Positions 22,889 to 35,407 of a stretch of DNA of 64,000 nt are shown here, in pieces. The notes beneath the pieces are model-generated. The model was not told where the DNA came from. It ran no database searches and worked only from the letters and a program-made list of their open reading frames with translations. Position numbers and translations under genes: made by a program. Numbering within the stretch: position 1 is the first letter of the stretch; the number at the start of each line of letters is the position of its first letter. This stretch comes from Psococerastis gibbosa (Eukaryota > Arthropoda > Insecta > Psocodea > Psocidae). The stretch covers positions 18,201,344-18,265,343 of the forward strand of contig OZ020487.1 of NCBI GenBank assembly GCA_963971405.1. The letters run 5' to 3'.

Positions 22889-24094
22889 TTTTCTGCTGTA
22901 TTTTATTGATCATTTTCAGCGGAACGAAAATTATAAGTTACGCAGGTAATTATTTAAATGATTTTTATCCGGTTATTAAAATAACACGGTCCCAGCAAAC
23001 GACATGCATTTTGTTTTTGACATGTTGGTACAACAGAGCCCAGAAAAAAGTATACGTTACGCTTAAAGTTAAACATATGCAACAATGGACAGCAATTAAT
23101 ATCAGCTGTTGACTTACTATTTCAAAATTAGTTATCCGCTATTATTTTTGTGAGTCAATTTACATTCATTTCTGTTTTTGAATTTTTATCTTATTCCTTT
23201 CTTCTTTTCCTTCCGTGCTAGCCCCGCAGAACGTATGGTAACTTGTTATCGTCTATGTTATTCTCAACATTTACTTAATTCACTCAAATTATAACGGTGG
23301 TTATACATACAGCAAATTTCGAAAGATCTGCAATGATAAGTAAATAATGAGTTGTGTTCCATTACCAAGCCAAGAGGAGTTAGGGCTAAAAAGCCCTCTC
23401 TTTAATTAATTACACTCAACTATGTTGGATTTACAGGCTTTACCGAGACCATCTAGTGAGCTTTAAAATGATGATCCAAACTAAATATTTATGCAAGAAT
23501 GCTAAAAAATATAGCATGATAGTTACAGCTTATAACCATCAATGAGGTTTTATTGGATATTCAACGCGTTGGATAGTATTAGTTTAATTGCAAAGTTTAT
23601 TTCCAGAAGTATCGCATTTTTAAGCATGGATAAGAACTGCAAACTTTTAAGAAATAATCAACCTTACCCCTTCTTAGTAAAAGTAAGTTGTAAACTTCCA
23701 TCATTCAAATTATATACAGCATAAACTGCGTGAAGAAATGAATTTGTGGAAATATGCCTAAATGGTTTATCCAAGACCCTAAAGTTAGAGGTGACTGAGG
23801 TGTTATGAGAGCTTTGCAAAACTTTAAGAAACCACTCAATGAGCGGCTTGACAGAATATTAATTTTAATCCTTCGGGCACTCCAAAGCTTCAACTACGTC
23901 TTGTAATTGAGTTATAACACTGGGCAACCCAGACTAAGAGTCAGGGAGGACCTATAGTACTTTCAATCCCGAACTTCAATCTACTTTTGAAACTTATTAA
24001 AGGTAAAGTGTTTCAAATTTATGATTTTATTAGACTTAACTCTCTATGAACTATGATATTGAGTTTATTCTGGAAGTTGGTGAAATGCGGCACC
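22889..24094. other. AT-rich sequence with one SINE fragment
   Basis: At about 23350-23425 (-) there is a diverged SINE S fragment (ACCAAGCC, GGAGTTAGGGCT, AGCCCTCTCTT, ACACTCAACTA). The remainder has no recognised feature. Confidence 0.55.
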
Positions 24095-24097
24095 TAA

Positions 24098-24531
24098 GGC
24101 GGGTATTCCACTGGTCAATTTTACTTCAAATTTAATTTGAGATTTTTGTTTTACTCTATGACATTCTCCATTTTAATTTCCTCATGTTATGCAATGTTAA
24201 AATTGATCAATGGGTAAAATCACGCGTTGCAACAAATAACAAACTAAATTTAAACAATGGCGTCGTCTAGAGATGATAAATAATTTAGATTAATTTCTTG
24301 AGAACGAACGAATTATTCCGTAGTTTAAATCATAAAATTTCTTGTAGATTATAAAATTAAAAGAAAGCCGGCGGGCAAACTTACAAATTTGGAAAAAAAT
24401 TGAAAACAAAAATGATCAATTGTTGAAAACAAGTGGGATGGGGTGCAAAAATAAAAAATGCAACATTAATGATTTTCCGTCAATGACAAAATCAAATATT
24501 AAGTAAAATTGACCTAGGTGGAATACACGCC
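24098..24531. mobile_element. Harbinger-like element with long unique interior
   Basis: Left end GGCGGGTATTCCACTGGTCA and right end, on the other strand, GGCGTGTATTCCACCTAGGT, flanked by TAA on both sides (24095-24097, 24532-24534). TIRs are about 50 bp and continue with CAATTTTACTT. Unlike the short copies, the middle ~330 bp is not palindromic and carries no obvious transposase frame. It shares the end sequence and TSD type with the palindromic MITEs. Confidence 0.75.
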
Positions 24532-24534
24532 TAA

Positions 24535-24904
24535 GTATTAAATCAATGATTTCATTTTCATTTCCACTTATCAAAGTAACGTTCATTCTACTTTCATATC
24601 CCCTCTTAATGAAAGTACTAAACTGCTGTTTTTGGAAATAGTATTAGTGTAGCAGAAACGCAGCGCCGCCACCTGACCCGTCACCCGGGCACTCGTAAAC
24701 CCGCCGATCTGCAATCAAACTGCCCTCCCAATTTTATGGCCAGACGTAAGAGCTCGCAACTTGTAATAAAGCTTTAGAAGGGCAATAAAAATGATGAATG
24801 ATCACATACATGGCAAATCTTTCACAGTTGGACGCTCGTTTTCTCGTTAAAAAAAAGTCACATGTATGGCGAGAAAGGGAACGAATCGGCAATGAGAAAT
24901 CCTA
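24535..24904. other. Unassigned sequence
   Basis: A slightly GC-richer patch lies at 24655-24730. No frame or motif recognised. Confidence 0.45.
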
Positions 24905-26240
24905 TTAATAACAATTTCTAAATTAATTGATTTTTTCTTTTGACTTAGACTATTGTGAGGCTATCAAGTATTAACAAAAGTAAGAAATTAATATCTCTAC
25001 CTTTCTCCACAATTTATATCGCACAGAAAAAAGTTGATTAAAATTACTTACCATAGAGTCATGTTACATGTTACAGTCATGGTTGAGCCACCTAGAAAGA
25101 TCGCACTAATAATAAAATACTCTGAATTCAACATTATATGGAAATTTCTTGTAGGGTATTTATTTTATTAATTGATTTGTAACCTTTTGACTCAGACTAT
25201 TGTAGAGGTAAGGCTATTAAGAAACGTACAAAATTAATATCTCTACCTTTCTCCACAATTTATATCGCACAGGAAAAAGTTAATTTCAGTGGTAAAATTA
25301 AAATTACTTAACATAGTGTACCATAGATTACAGTCATGGTTGAGCCACCTAGAAAGATCGCACTAATAATAAAATACTCTGAATTCAACATTATATGGAA
25401 ATTTCTTGTAGGGTATTTATTTTATTAATTGATTTGTAACCTTTTGACTCAGACTATTGTAGAGGTAAGGCTATTAAGAAACGTACAAAATTAATATCTC
25501 TACCTTTCTCCACAATTTATATCGCACAGGAAAAAGTTAATTTCAGTGGTAAAATTAAAATTACTTAACATAGTGTACCATAGATTACAGTCATGGTTGA
25601 GCCACCTAGAAAGATCGCACTAATAATAAAATACTCTGAATTCAACATTATATGGAAATTTCTTGTTGGGTATTTATTTTATTAATTGATTTGTAACCTT
25701 TTGACTCAGACTATTGTAGAGGTAAGGCTATTAAGAAACGTACAAAATTAAAATCTCTACCTTTCTCCACAATTTATATCGCACAGGAAAAAGTTAATTT
25801 CAGTGGAAAAATTAAAATTACTTACCATAGTGTACCATAGATTACAGTCATGGTTGAGCCACCTAGAAAGATCGCACTAATAATAAAATACTCTGAATTC
25901 AACATTATTTTATTAATTGACTTGTAACCTTTTAACTCAGACTATTGTAGAGGTAAGGATATCAAGAAACGTACAAAATTAATGTCTCTACCTTTCTCCA
26001 CAATTTATATCGCACAGAAAATAGTTAATTCCAGTGGAAAAATTACCACCTAGAATGATCGCACAAAGTTGATTTCAGTGGAAAAATTACAATAATATCC
26101 TGAGTAATTAATTTTTTTTCACAATAACTTACCATAGTGTACCATAGATTACAGTCGTTGTTGAGTCACCTAGAAAGATCGCACAAATAATACTCTGAAT
26201 TCAACATTATATGAAAACTTCCTGTCGGGTTTTATCTTAA
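24905..26240. repeat. 257-bp satellite array, about five units
   Basis: The marker GAGCCACCTAGAAAGATCGC begins at 25085, 25342, 25599 and 25856, exactly 257 bp apart, with a diverged form at 26163 after a unit with an internal partial duplication. By eye, the units beginning at 25085 and 25342 are identical. The next differs at about three positions, and the outer units are more degenerate. Each unit has ACTCTGAATTCAACATTA, CCTTTTGACTCAGACTATTG and CTCTACCTTTCTCCAC. No coding capacity. Confidence 0.95.
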
Positions 26241-26703
26241 AAATTCATTTGCCCCATCATCAATTTCAATTAGCGTGTAAAAGCTAGGGCGGCTGTTTAC
26301 GACTTTTTACCCTGCAATGAAAAATATTCAACCTACCTGTCCTAAAATATAAAATGAACCTTTTTTTTGAACATTTATGTACATTTTTATGTTTAAAACT
26401 GAAACACATTGTACCCATCCAGTACCAATAGCCTATGTACTGTTAGGCCTAGGTAAAAGCGCATACACACATTTTAAGGGCCAAGTGGAATTAATTTCAG
26501 ATGATTACAATATTTTTATTTTAATCCACAAGGAAATCATGATAACACTGGTCAGAGTGGAATTCAAACCCACGATCTAATTAAAGTTTACTTAATTTAA
26601 TTTCCTTTGAGTGATTTAAGCTTTACCTACATCATCTTTTGTAAATGTCAATTTAACAATTTTTATACTATTGTATAATAATTGAATTGTAGTATATTTT
26701 ACA
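26241..26703. other. AT-rich sequence, nothing recognised
   Basis: A 67-codon frame at 26377-26580 shows no motif. Confidence 0.5.
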
Positions 26704-26721
26704 ATCCCTATTTCTAGCCAA

Positions 26722-27090
26722 CGGCCGTACCATGTTGAATCCATTAGAGCAGAGCATGTTTGAAACTGCGGCAAACTTGGTAGTGTGCTCAGCGTTGGCA
26801 GGGGAACATGGTGGGATATGATAAGGCGCTGATACTACACCAGTCAGCAGTCTACGTGCGTGTCGAGTCCTGGTCACCTCCGATTTAATCGTATGGCTTT
26901 ACCATGCATGTTCCTTAAGTGGTTCGGAATCCACTATAAGCAGGAGGTCCACGCTGTCAGTCAACTCCCCTTTCCCCGAGGTGAAATAAGAGTCTGCCCT
27001 CAAGTTAACAAACAGACTCACTCCCTCTGCCGGGCTGACAGGGTTCCTTAAAGCAGAAATGCTGATGCAGGCGTTAGAATCAAACAAACT
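26722..27090 (+). mobile_element. Retroposon R, uninterrupted copy
   Basis: About 370 bp starting CGGCCGTACCATGTTGAATC and ending GGCGTTAGAATCAAACAAAC. Imperfect flanking repeats ATCCCTATTTCTAG (from 26704) and ATCCCTATATTTCT (from 27091) fit a target duplication of 14-17 bp. This copy shows the empty site that the Penelope fragment occupies in 13915-15248. Confidence 0.8.
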
Positions 27091-27107
27091 ATCCCTATAT
27101 TTCTATT

Positions 27108-28099
27108 AATATTGTAGGTTTTGTCAGTTGCTTTCTTTAAGAACATTAACGGCTGGCGCTGAGAAAACTATTGGCTACTGATTAGTTGAAAGCTTTGCCG
27201 ACCAAATAACGTACATCAGTGTAAAAAAAAGTACCTACCTACAGAAATGATAGCCTACGCTTGCAAGGTTATGTTATGGTGCCTTCCTGTTGACAGTGCC
27301 AACATTTTCTCTCGCCTTCTCTAAGGACGAAACCTTTTATTTCGTGTTCAACAAGATGGAAAGCTCCCCTTGAGTTTTTTACCTTGCAGGTCTCCAAAGA
27401 CTACTTCGAATTTTGTTCGTTGTACATTTTCTTGCGTGTACTAGACTTGTATATAAGATAAGTTTCCTTTTGGATTTTCCAAGCATTTCAGATATCTTCA
27501 TAACGTGAACAAGGTTGAAGCAGAGTTGTTGACAATATCGTGCTCGGTTTTCTTACATACTCATCATTGGCAAATTTTAGATCAAAAACTATTGTAGATA
27601 GAATGGGCCTTTTTGACAAAGCATATCAAATGCACCTAGACCTAGAATTATAAAGTAAGTTTGAACATGCCCCACCCCCCAAAAAAGGACTAGAAGTTCA
27701 AATATGCATTTGATTTTTATTCGAAGGAATCTGCTGTTTGTCCAATTATGAAATGATTAATAATTATAGAATGGTACCTATGTAATTATGGCGAGATTCT
27801 GGTTATAGCTATACTACATACAACTTACCTAAGCTTGGAATTAGATAGAGTACCATACGATTGATGTTAAATTTAATCTATGAACTTATGTAAGACGTGT
27901 ATGAAAATCATACACCAATATTGAGAGACCATGATTGAAAGAAATAATGAAAATCCCATGATTTTCATGAATCATAACTGTGGCCGTTCAATATTAGTGG
28001 CGGTCACGTGTCCACATAAAACATACCAAATGTAGATGCACATCTATAATTTATGATATCTCATTGTCGCGCTCTTGACGAAGTACTGCCTCTAGTTTT
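27108..28099. other. AT-rich sequence, nothing recognised
   Basis: No coding frame or repeat noticed. Confidence 0.5.
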
Positions 28100-28290
28100 G
28101 CGAAAAGGATGTTCTTCTTTTTGCCGCTTCTTTAGTCCTACTATCTTCCTGAAGACGGTATTTTTCGTTCCTCAACACAGGGCTGGAGTATGTTAGTTTC
28201 CGTTTCTTAACCGTCAGCAACAACTCGGCTTCTGTATCCAATAGCCTTACGGACACCAGGAAATGCGCAACATTCGTCCGTACACCCACC
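28100..28290 (-). pseudogene. RTE-like LINE tail, subfamily TVKKRKL, copy 1
   Basis: The minus strand reads DTEAELLLTVKKRKLTY, then VLRNEKYRLQ. Family members normally have E..LL.T+K.RKL.Y.GH..R..KYR near the ORF2 C-terminus. Here the GH pair is altered and the frame soon loses the pattern. It is 5'-truncated and degenerate. Related pieces lie at 29125-29400 (-), 44105-44400 (-) and 57985-58080 (+). Confidence 0.7.
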
Positions 28291-28299
28291 ACTTACATT

Positions 28300-29124
28300 T
28301 TAACTATCTTGGGCTGTGTCTTATTCGAACATAATTCGATAAGTTGCTTAAAGAAAGAAATATTTTACTGTTTTAATAATAATGATAACGGCTAGAAAAC
28401 TAGTCTTGTGTAGTCTTTCATCTGCAATTACGAAAAGATGATTGGAGCTTAAATGTAATTTGTGAACTAAGCAATGTAAGGCTGTATAAAGTAAATGTCT
28501 GTAAGAGATTAGACAACTTTCCAGCTCCTGGCATCGGTTGAGTCCTTGCCAACTTTGCAGTTTGCATCCGACAAGTTGCAAACTTAAGGTATCTAGGCTT
28601 TATTCAAACTACTGCGATAGTTTGATACAACTGTTAGCCAACAGCAGCAAAATTTATCACATTTGTCATAAAATCGAAAAAGAAAATGGTGTAGAACACT
28701 TCCTTTTATTATTTTGAATGGGTTCTTGTTGAACGTTGCAATTCCAATAACATCGTTGATTTTCGATCATTTTAGGTATTGTTTCCATATGTTTTGCTAG
28801 ACGCCCTCGATGCCAACTCGCGCCAGCGACAACGGATATGCAAAGGCTTACTTAATGCTGATTATTTATACTGTAAATCAGGCGTGAGCGTGACAGAACC
28901 AAGCTCGCGTAAATGTGTACGAGTGATTGCAACAACAACTCGAAAAACCATTCAATATAGACAGTTATTAGCAAGAATATTACCCCAAGAGCAGCTCAAA
29001 CATAAAAGACACACAGAGACACATAAGCGGATCTAGGATTTGGTTTCAGGGGAAGGGGGCAAACGCCTGGCGGGTAATGGCCTAACTAGTAACTGCAAGT
29101 ATTAATTAGTACTCACTTACTTAG
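28300..29124. other. Unassigned sequence
   Basis: An 85-codon frame at 28779-29036 (+) has normal composition but no motif. A G-rich segment near 29030-29075 resembles the end of other G-run repeats. Confidence 0.45.
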
Positions 29125-29400
29125 CGTGTCCTTCTTCTTCTTCTCTTAATGCATCTTCTATCGAAGATTAGCGGTCATCATGACCTTGGTGACTGTTGCT
29201 CTGAAAAGGGAAGCCGTTCTCTTGCCAATACACTGCCTCAGGTTGTCCTTCTATCTTCCCGTGGATTATTACAAACTGAAGTTGATTCTTTTCATTCCTC
29301 ATCACATAGCCGAAGCATGTTTTAGTCTCCATTTCTTAACTGTCAGCAGTAACTCGACTTTTATATCCATTCGCCTCAGGACCTCATCCATGCCACGCTA
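29125..29400 (-). pseudogene. RTE-like LINE tail, subfamily TVKKRKL, copy 2
   Basis: The minus strand carries a decayed MDIKVELLLTVKKWRLKH and a GAAGAAGAAG-rich 3' end at 29131-29150. It has the same arrangement as 44105-44400, with stops and shifts. It is a truncated 3' remnant. Confidence 0.6.
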
Positions 29401-30941
29401 ATTTACAGTCCACTGTCCAATAGGTAGCGACCTAGACGGCTTAGTCGCTGGCTTCAAATAGGTCATTAGCTAGTCTTTTTACGGCATGCTAGCATAATCC
29501 GCGCCATAAGTACCTCCGCCAGGAAGCCCCATCCTGCCGTTGTTTTGAAAAAGGGAGCGCTTGTCTTCAGCCGATTCAGGGAGCGTCAGATGGGCTAAGG
29601 GAGACTTGATCCCACCATTAACTCCTCATTTCAAGGGGTGAATTCGGGGGAAATTGAATTCTAATTAGTGGTTTAATATACTTGTTATAGTTCGAAATTC
29701 AGCTTCCTCGGGTGTTTGCTGATAGAAATTGATAGAATTTTTCAAGATTTCCCGCTGGGGCTGCGGTCCTTGGCCTACCCCTCTTCGAGGGATCCGCCCT
29801 TGTCAAGACACGTAGTTGAGTTCATCGTTGATCTCGGCCGTTTTAATAATTTTAATGAATCAATGAACAATTTAACATTGCTTCTTAATGGCTATACTTA
29901 TATAGCAACAGGTAACCTATTTTTATATGGCACAGTAAAATAATAAAATATTGCATTGAGCGAACCCAAACAACTTCAAAATCTGGTGTATGAGATGGGG
30001 ATGGAGAAATAAAACATGGAGATACCATGAAAAATTGGCGTGGACCGAAACATGGACATGACAAACGATTTCGGTGTCTTCACTTTATAAATCTTTCAGC
30101 GTGTCCCAGATCCGGGGTCAACAGGGGATGAGGGAAGCTCTCATTGAGCCATTGAATAGACGGGCTGGACACTTGTCCTCGACATTCAGGCGGGACTATT
30201 CAAAGGTGAAGTGTACATGATAAATGAGCCCGGTGAAGAGGCTTCCCGCTCCTTTATCAATTCACGATAAGTCTATTAGCTAGAAATGGGCCGAACTGCC
30301 CTTTATACACCGTCTTTGTCTGATTGTAGAGAAATACTAGTTGGTGCATCATCAAGAAATAATTGCTCTCACTTTGGGTAAAAAATAAATAAATAAATAA
30401 TCAAAAGAACCGGTACGAGTGAACCCGTACATGATTTCTCAATTTACTATTAGTATTGCAAATTGTCATGACCATATCGGGCCAAAATTGTCCTAGGAGT
30501 AAAATAATGTAGCCTGTAACAGTTTTCTCTTACCTAAAGAAATCGATGAAACAATACTTACGAGTGCATACTCCCCATGTCCAGAGACACGCATTTAATG
30601 GGTTGTCCAAAATCGAGCAGCTTTGTCATTCGCTTCATGCAAGTCGTCAATTATGCAGGGACCAGATGGCAGTAGCGAACAGCCCGGCAGGTATCCTGAA
30701 AAGAGAACAGATACATCGGACATCCTCAGCAGCACGCAATCCCCACTTGGCAGCGGTGGTCTTCGAGGATGCGGTTACGGTCCGGAGGCAGTTCAACGTA
30801 TGCCAGATGGAAAATGGGAGGCCAGAGCCCGCCATCAGTTTTTCATCGGGAAGGGGCAGTTATGGGTGACGGTTTCTCCATGCCTGTGTACGGTGATCAC
30901 TCCGGACATTAGTGGTCGGGGTGGTGCTGCGCAGGCAAGGG
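29401..30941. other. Unassigned region with a GC-richer open segment
   Basis: Two overlapping frames, 30546-30869 and 30623-30985 (+), occupy a patch clearly richer in G+C than its surroundings, with even codon-like composition. I recognise no domain. It could be an exon, an old gene fragment or an unclassified repeat. Confidence 0.4.
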
Positions 30942-31340
30942 CGGCTCCAGCGGAAAATTCAGAGGGGGTCACAAGTGGTATGTAAGTTTAAAAGGTAATT
31001 TGTTTGTTGAAAAGTTGATTCGGGACATGTAGAGTAGTGGTACGGACTCTGACTTTCACCCGAAAGGTTGTTGGTTCGAGTCCTACACTTCCTACATTTT
31101 CTGGCCATGCTTCGGAGGGCATGTAAAGCAGGCGGTCCCGGGCTTTCCTAGTTGAGTGTAAGAGAGGGCTTTATAGCCCTAACTCCGCTATAGTATGGCT
31201 TAGTAATAGAACAAAAAAAGTCCTTATTTATTTATTTATTTATTCAATTATTATTATTTACCCTCTTATGAATTTATTTACTTAAAGGGGGGGTTATGAA
31301 TGACTCCTGTGACCCCTCCCCCGGCCCCCCTTGGATCTGC
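30942..31340. repeat. Inverted-repeat G/C-run element split by a SINE
   Basis: Left segment CAAGGGCGGCTCCAG followed by GAGGGGGTCAC; the right segment, read in reverse, gives ATGGCAGATCCAAGGGG and GGAGGGGTCAC. These ends match roughly as inverted repeats. SINE S (31022-31243) lies inside. It resembles a hAT-like MITE, but I cannot fix an 8-bp duplication. Confidence 0.5.
31022..31243 (+). mobile_element. tRNA-derived SINE S, near full length
   Basis: The 5' part has GTAGAGTAGTGGTACGGACT (A-box-like) and GTTGGTTCGAGTCC (a good pol III B box), as in a tRNA. It continues with GGCCATGCTTCGGAGGGCAT, AAAGCAGGCGGTCCCGG, a hairpin AGAGGGCTTTATAGCCCT and CTCCGCTA, and ends in TTATTTATTTATT. Copies: 39052-39264 (+), 43103-43281 (-), and fragments at 33005-33055, 23350-23425 and on both sides of the LINE at 51633-56126. 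Confidence 0.88.
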
Positions 31341-32164
31341 CATTGCTGTACGCAGGAAACCTTTTTTTATGAAATGCGATGAGGAGCAGAAGCAATTGAT
31401 TGATGAAACAATTATTGCATAGTCCAGAATAGCTAGAAAAATATAATATAATACTATACAATAAATAACACCATTACCTAACAATGCCGAAAAGTTATAT
31501 TATAATGACACATTAGGTAAAAGATGGCACAACGACATAAGTACATAGGCTACAGCCCACATCGTAATTTTCAATTCAGTGAGCCCTCGCAGGGACCCAG
31601 TTGGCAAATTTGCAACCATAAATTTGCAGTAGCGTACGGTAAATATGACTTACGCTCCAGGAAAGTGAACCCGTGTTTTCCTAAATTACGAAACATCCTA
31701 GAAGTGGAGGAAATTGAAATTTCAAAGTAAGCTTTAAATTATGGCCTACCTTCAAATTTATGGGGGGCTATTAAGAGGACTTGGTAGCTAGACAAATATT
31801 CACACCCGTTAATATGACAATATTTAGTTTTTATCTGTGAATTTTGTAAAAAATGTAATCCATTATAGTTTAAGACTAATTAATGGCATGAAGACATTTA
31901 AATCTTTGAGACATTCATTTTTCAGAATATGCACAACGGTAAAAAAAGAAAATGTTAAAGAAATCACGGTTGCTAGAAAATTACTGCATGGCGTATCTCC
32001 CACCCTGAATTACACGCGCGGTCTTTCTCTTAGAAGGCAGGTATGACTGAACCCATTGGGGCCAGGGTGGATTTTCCTAAAATGTTTCATTAAACATTAA
32101 AATGGTTGTTCCGTTCTCTCTATTCACCACGTTAATACATTGAAGTCAAATTTGTCCCCAGAAG
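31341..32164. other. AT-rich sequence, nothing recognised
   Basis: Short frames only, none with motifs. Confidence 0.5.
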
Positions 32165-32167
32165 TTA

Positions 32168-32282
32168 GGCGGGGTTTCCACATACGTCATTGGTCAATGG
32201 TAAATATGCTGGTTTTGACGTGGTAGCAGACATTTTTAGTATGTCTTTACCATTGACCATTGACGTATGTGGAAACCCCGCC
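32168..32282. mobile_element. Harbinger-like palindromic MITE, copy 3 (short)
   Basis: Ends GGCGGGGTTTCCACATACG, flanked by TTA on both sides (32165-32167, 32283-32285), so the duplication is TWA rather than strictly TAA. It matches copy 2 but lacks part of the second arm before the centre. GACGTGGTAGCAGACATT is present. Confidence 0.82.
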
Positions 32283-32285
32283 TTA

Positions 32286-34344
32286 TGACGATCCAAGAAT
32301 GCATGTCTGAACTAGTCTCTAATATTTGTACGTGTATACTACCCGACCGGGCTAGCTTGGCACTCTATTTGGGCTATTTCTTGTAATGTACTCCCACTTT
32401 AAAATGAATTATTGCATAATACACAATTCATTGGAATCGTAGTCATATTTAGACCGATTGTCACCAAAAAGAAGGGACTACTCACAGAAAGTAGATTCAC
32501 AGTTTGGTTTTTTTAAGAATATGACTATATTATCGTCGGGCTTACCTTTTTAAATAGAAACAAGTGCCTCCCCGCACTTTGGATTATTCTGTCTTTCTTA
32601 ACCAGTTTGATTTTAATTGTTCACTAGGGTAGCCTAGTAATAAATAATAATAATCATTATTTATTTATTTCAATTTTTTCTTTTTCTCTTTTATTTGTCT
32701 TCCCTCCCTTTTCATAATCCTTCTATGTATGATAAATAACTCCATGAGGCGTGATGATACAACGCAATACTGCCAAAGTACTGAAAATAGATACACGTGG
32801 TTGGTATTCCTTGCGAGACCTCCACCGCAACCAACTGAACTATAAAATCCTACTTAGTTTCATTATAAATTGCCACATTTCCAAGTTCAATAAAACGAAG
32901 TTATATGGTCTTCTAATGTGTAACATTGTAAGACAATGTCACAATGTAGTAAGTTGATGACATTTAGTGTGGAATTCTACTTATAATGACAGTACTCTTA
33001 AAACAAAATAAATATCGACTTTTTTGTTCTATTACTAAGCCAACCTAGCGGAGTATTCAGAACATACCGAGTAAACCCTTTCTGCACTACAAGAAATAGA
33101 CATAATGGAGTGCGAAGCTAACCCGGTCGTAGTTACTCGACCCTGGGGTCTGCGTTTATCTATTAGTGTAATTATTATTTAGAGCTGAGCTTGATACGAA
33201 GGTAGGTATCGTATATTCAAACTTTATTGAGTGTTATCCATGATGAGAGGCAGTTATGTAATGGAGTAATTTGTGATCAAACTGTCATTTACGTACATAG
33301 AAATTGGCATTGTTACGGAGCCGCAACATAACCAATAGGACTGTAAATCAATGCCGGAATGTCACATAAAGTCAATGGACATAAACAGACCTTTTATGTG
33401 ACCACAAAGATGTGGCGTTTCATGTCATGTCCCTTTTATTACAGTATTTGAAAATTATCATCACCCTTTTGACGAAATAATGGGGTTCCTGCCAGCATCC
33501 CTTTTATCTATTTGGGGTTTTGAACGCCCACGAGTGGTTACTCCCTCCCTACCACTGCACGGAAAAAAATTTACTGTAAAATTGACATTTATTGGAATTC
33601 ATTGTCACAAACCTATAGGTGTAGCCAAAACTGCTGATTATTTTGGACTTCTAAGCCGAGTACCGTATATTTTCGCAAGGTTACAAACAAGTCAAATATA
33701 TTTGTATGCATAAAAGTCTCCTTATTAACTTTGTAAAACTTACTGTCACTCACAGTAAAAATTAAAAGTTCTTAGCACTGTACTAAGAATGTTCAATTTT
33801 TTTAATTTTGACCAGGAGGAACATGTCTAATAACTTGCCATAATCTATCTTCTATAGTCATATAAAATCACATCAATTTTTTTACCTCAATGCATTCCGA
33901 AGCTATTTATCAGATCACATTGTGATGACTCTTTCGCAATGTATTCTAGGGACCTCCCCCATGGGTTTCAAAAGAATCTATGTATCTGTAGGCTATATAA
34001 AGGATTTTTTAGTCGACCACTCCTCTGTTCGGGACTACAGCTTTGTTTATTTTTGTATAGTATTTTTTTTTTTTTTTTGTGGGTGTAATTAATAAAACAT
34101 TGACTACAAAGAGTGGCAGCTGAAATGGATGGTTAGGTAGTGAAGTGGCTAGACAGGAGGGAGAATGGGGAACGGCAAAAATTTAAAGGTGAACTGGGAT
34201 GTACAATATTGTGTACTCAATGTTAAATGTTGGGCGGCACGAAGTTAGCTGAGTCCACTATACATAATATGTTGTAAAACATCGACAAAATAATGTTTAG
34301 GCATGCAGTGTACTGTAGAACTGTACATAGTACAATATGGTTGG
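32286..34344. other. AT-rich sequence with a SINE 3' fragment
   Basis: 33005-33055 (-) is the 3' end of SINE S (TTTTGTTCTATTACTAAGCC, CCTAGCGGAGT). A poly-T run lies at about 34062-34078. No gene supported. Confidence 0.55.
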
Positions 34345-34445
34345 AATCTTCTTCTTCTTCAAGTTACAGCCGGATGGCTGGTTGGCAGCAACATGTGACT
34401 TCGATGCCTCCACTCCCCTCGATCCTGGCACGCTCTCTTCAGCTC
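34345..34445 (-). repeat. RTE-like LINE 3' end
   Basis: On the minus strand TTGCTGCCAACCA, TGTAACTTGAAGAAGAAGA and the preceding GAGTGGAGG match the last ~90 bp of the LINE fragment at 20717-21152 (AGTTGCTGCCAACCA, TGTAACCTTAAGAAGAAGA). Only the 3' tip is left. Confidence 0.65.
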
Positions 34446-35405
34446 CACGTATGTCTTGGAATCATACGCGTCAAAAATGTTACTAATGCTATAAATGGCG
34501 GTTCATTGACTATTCCGTTTTGGGTGTGATCAATTCATACCTGGTATGTAGCCTAGACGGCTGTCTCGGCTCTTGACACGTCTCTTAATGTAGTTCAATA
34601 TTCGCACTGTTTGTATATAAAACTCACCAGAATCTTCCCTTATCATACCCAAAGCGGAAAATATAGTCTACGCGGCTCTATTTTTCAGGCCGTGACACTC
34701 TCATTATTTCACACAATGCAGCCACATGGTCCCATAAGAAATGGAAAAATTTTATGCGGGATGACACGTAAGAAATCCTTTTGCTCAAAAGAGAAGGAGA
34801 AAAAAAAAGATGAGAGTATTTGAAAGTCAATGGCGAACCTGGGGAGAAGCCTCAGCAATGTAGCAAGGCAAGTTGTTAACACTACTGACCCTGCCGCCTT
34901 TGCTACTCTTCTCACGTACACAACTACCAGTGGGAGCGAATTTCGTCATACAATACCATCTTGGTATTCAATTCCAAACCCCATTTTCCCATCTTTTCTT
35001 TTATTTTCGTTATATCAAAATTTGTGACCTCCTTCGGATGCTCCCTTAATAATGGATCTCATCTTTCCGGTTAGCTGACTGCAAGTAGAAACTTTTTCCA
35101 TACCATTATTGGATAGAAATCTGAAGAAATGGTAAAAGAATATGTTACTCTCGATAGAAATGTTTGTATTTATTTGCGTAAACAGGCTACCGTACATATT
35201 CCCAGAGCTTCACTTGTATACTTGTATTCAGGCTAACGATGCCTACTAAATACTAGTAATTTTCTCCAAGTAATTGAACTATATTAGTAAATATTACGTA
35301 AAACACAAAAAACCCCACTGCTTTCGACCTTGTCGTAGTCAAGTGAGCCTAAAATTTAAATTAAAACAAGTAGATAATTACAAGCGTTAAAAAGCCAACA
35401 AACAA
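34446..35405. other. AT-rich sequence; Penelope-like 3' motif near the right end
   Basis: 35315-35345 on the minus strand reads TTGACTACGACAAGGTCGAA followed by AGCAGTGGGG, a small stem (CGAC/GTCG) plus GAAA like the 3' ends of Penelope-like or LINE elements. No frames of note. Confidence 0.4.
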
Positions 35406-35407
35406 TA

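Noticed and set aside
24905..26240. CRISPR-like array
   Set aside because: Repeats are contiguous 257-bp units without spacers, and the window is eukaryotic.
31022..31100. Functional tRNA gene at the head of SINE S
   Set aside because: The tRNA-like part lacks a credible cloverleaf and is always joined to the same SINE body and tail.
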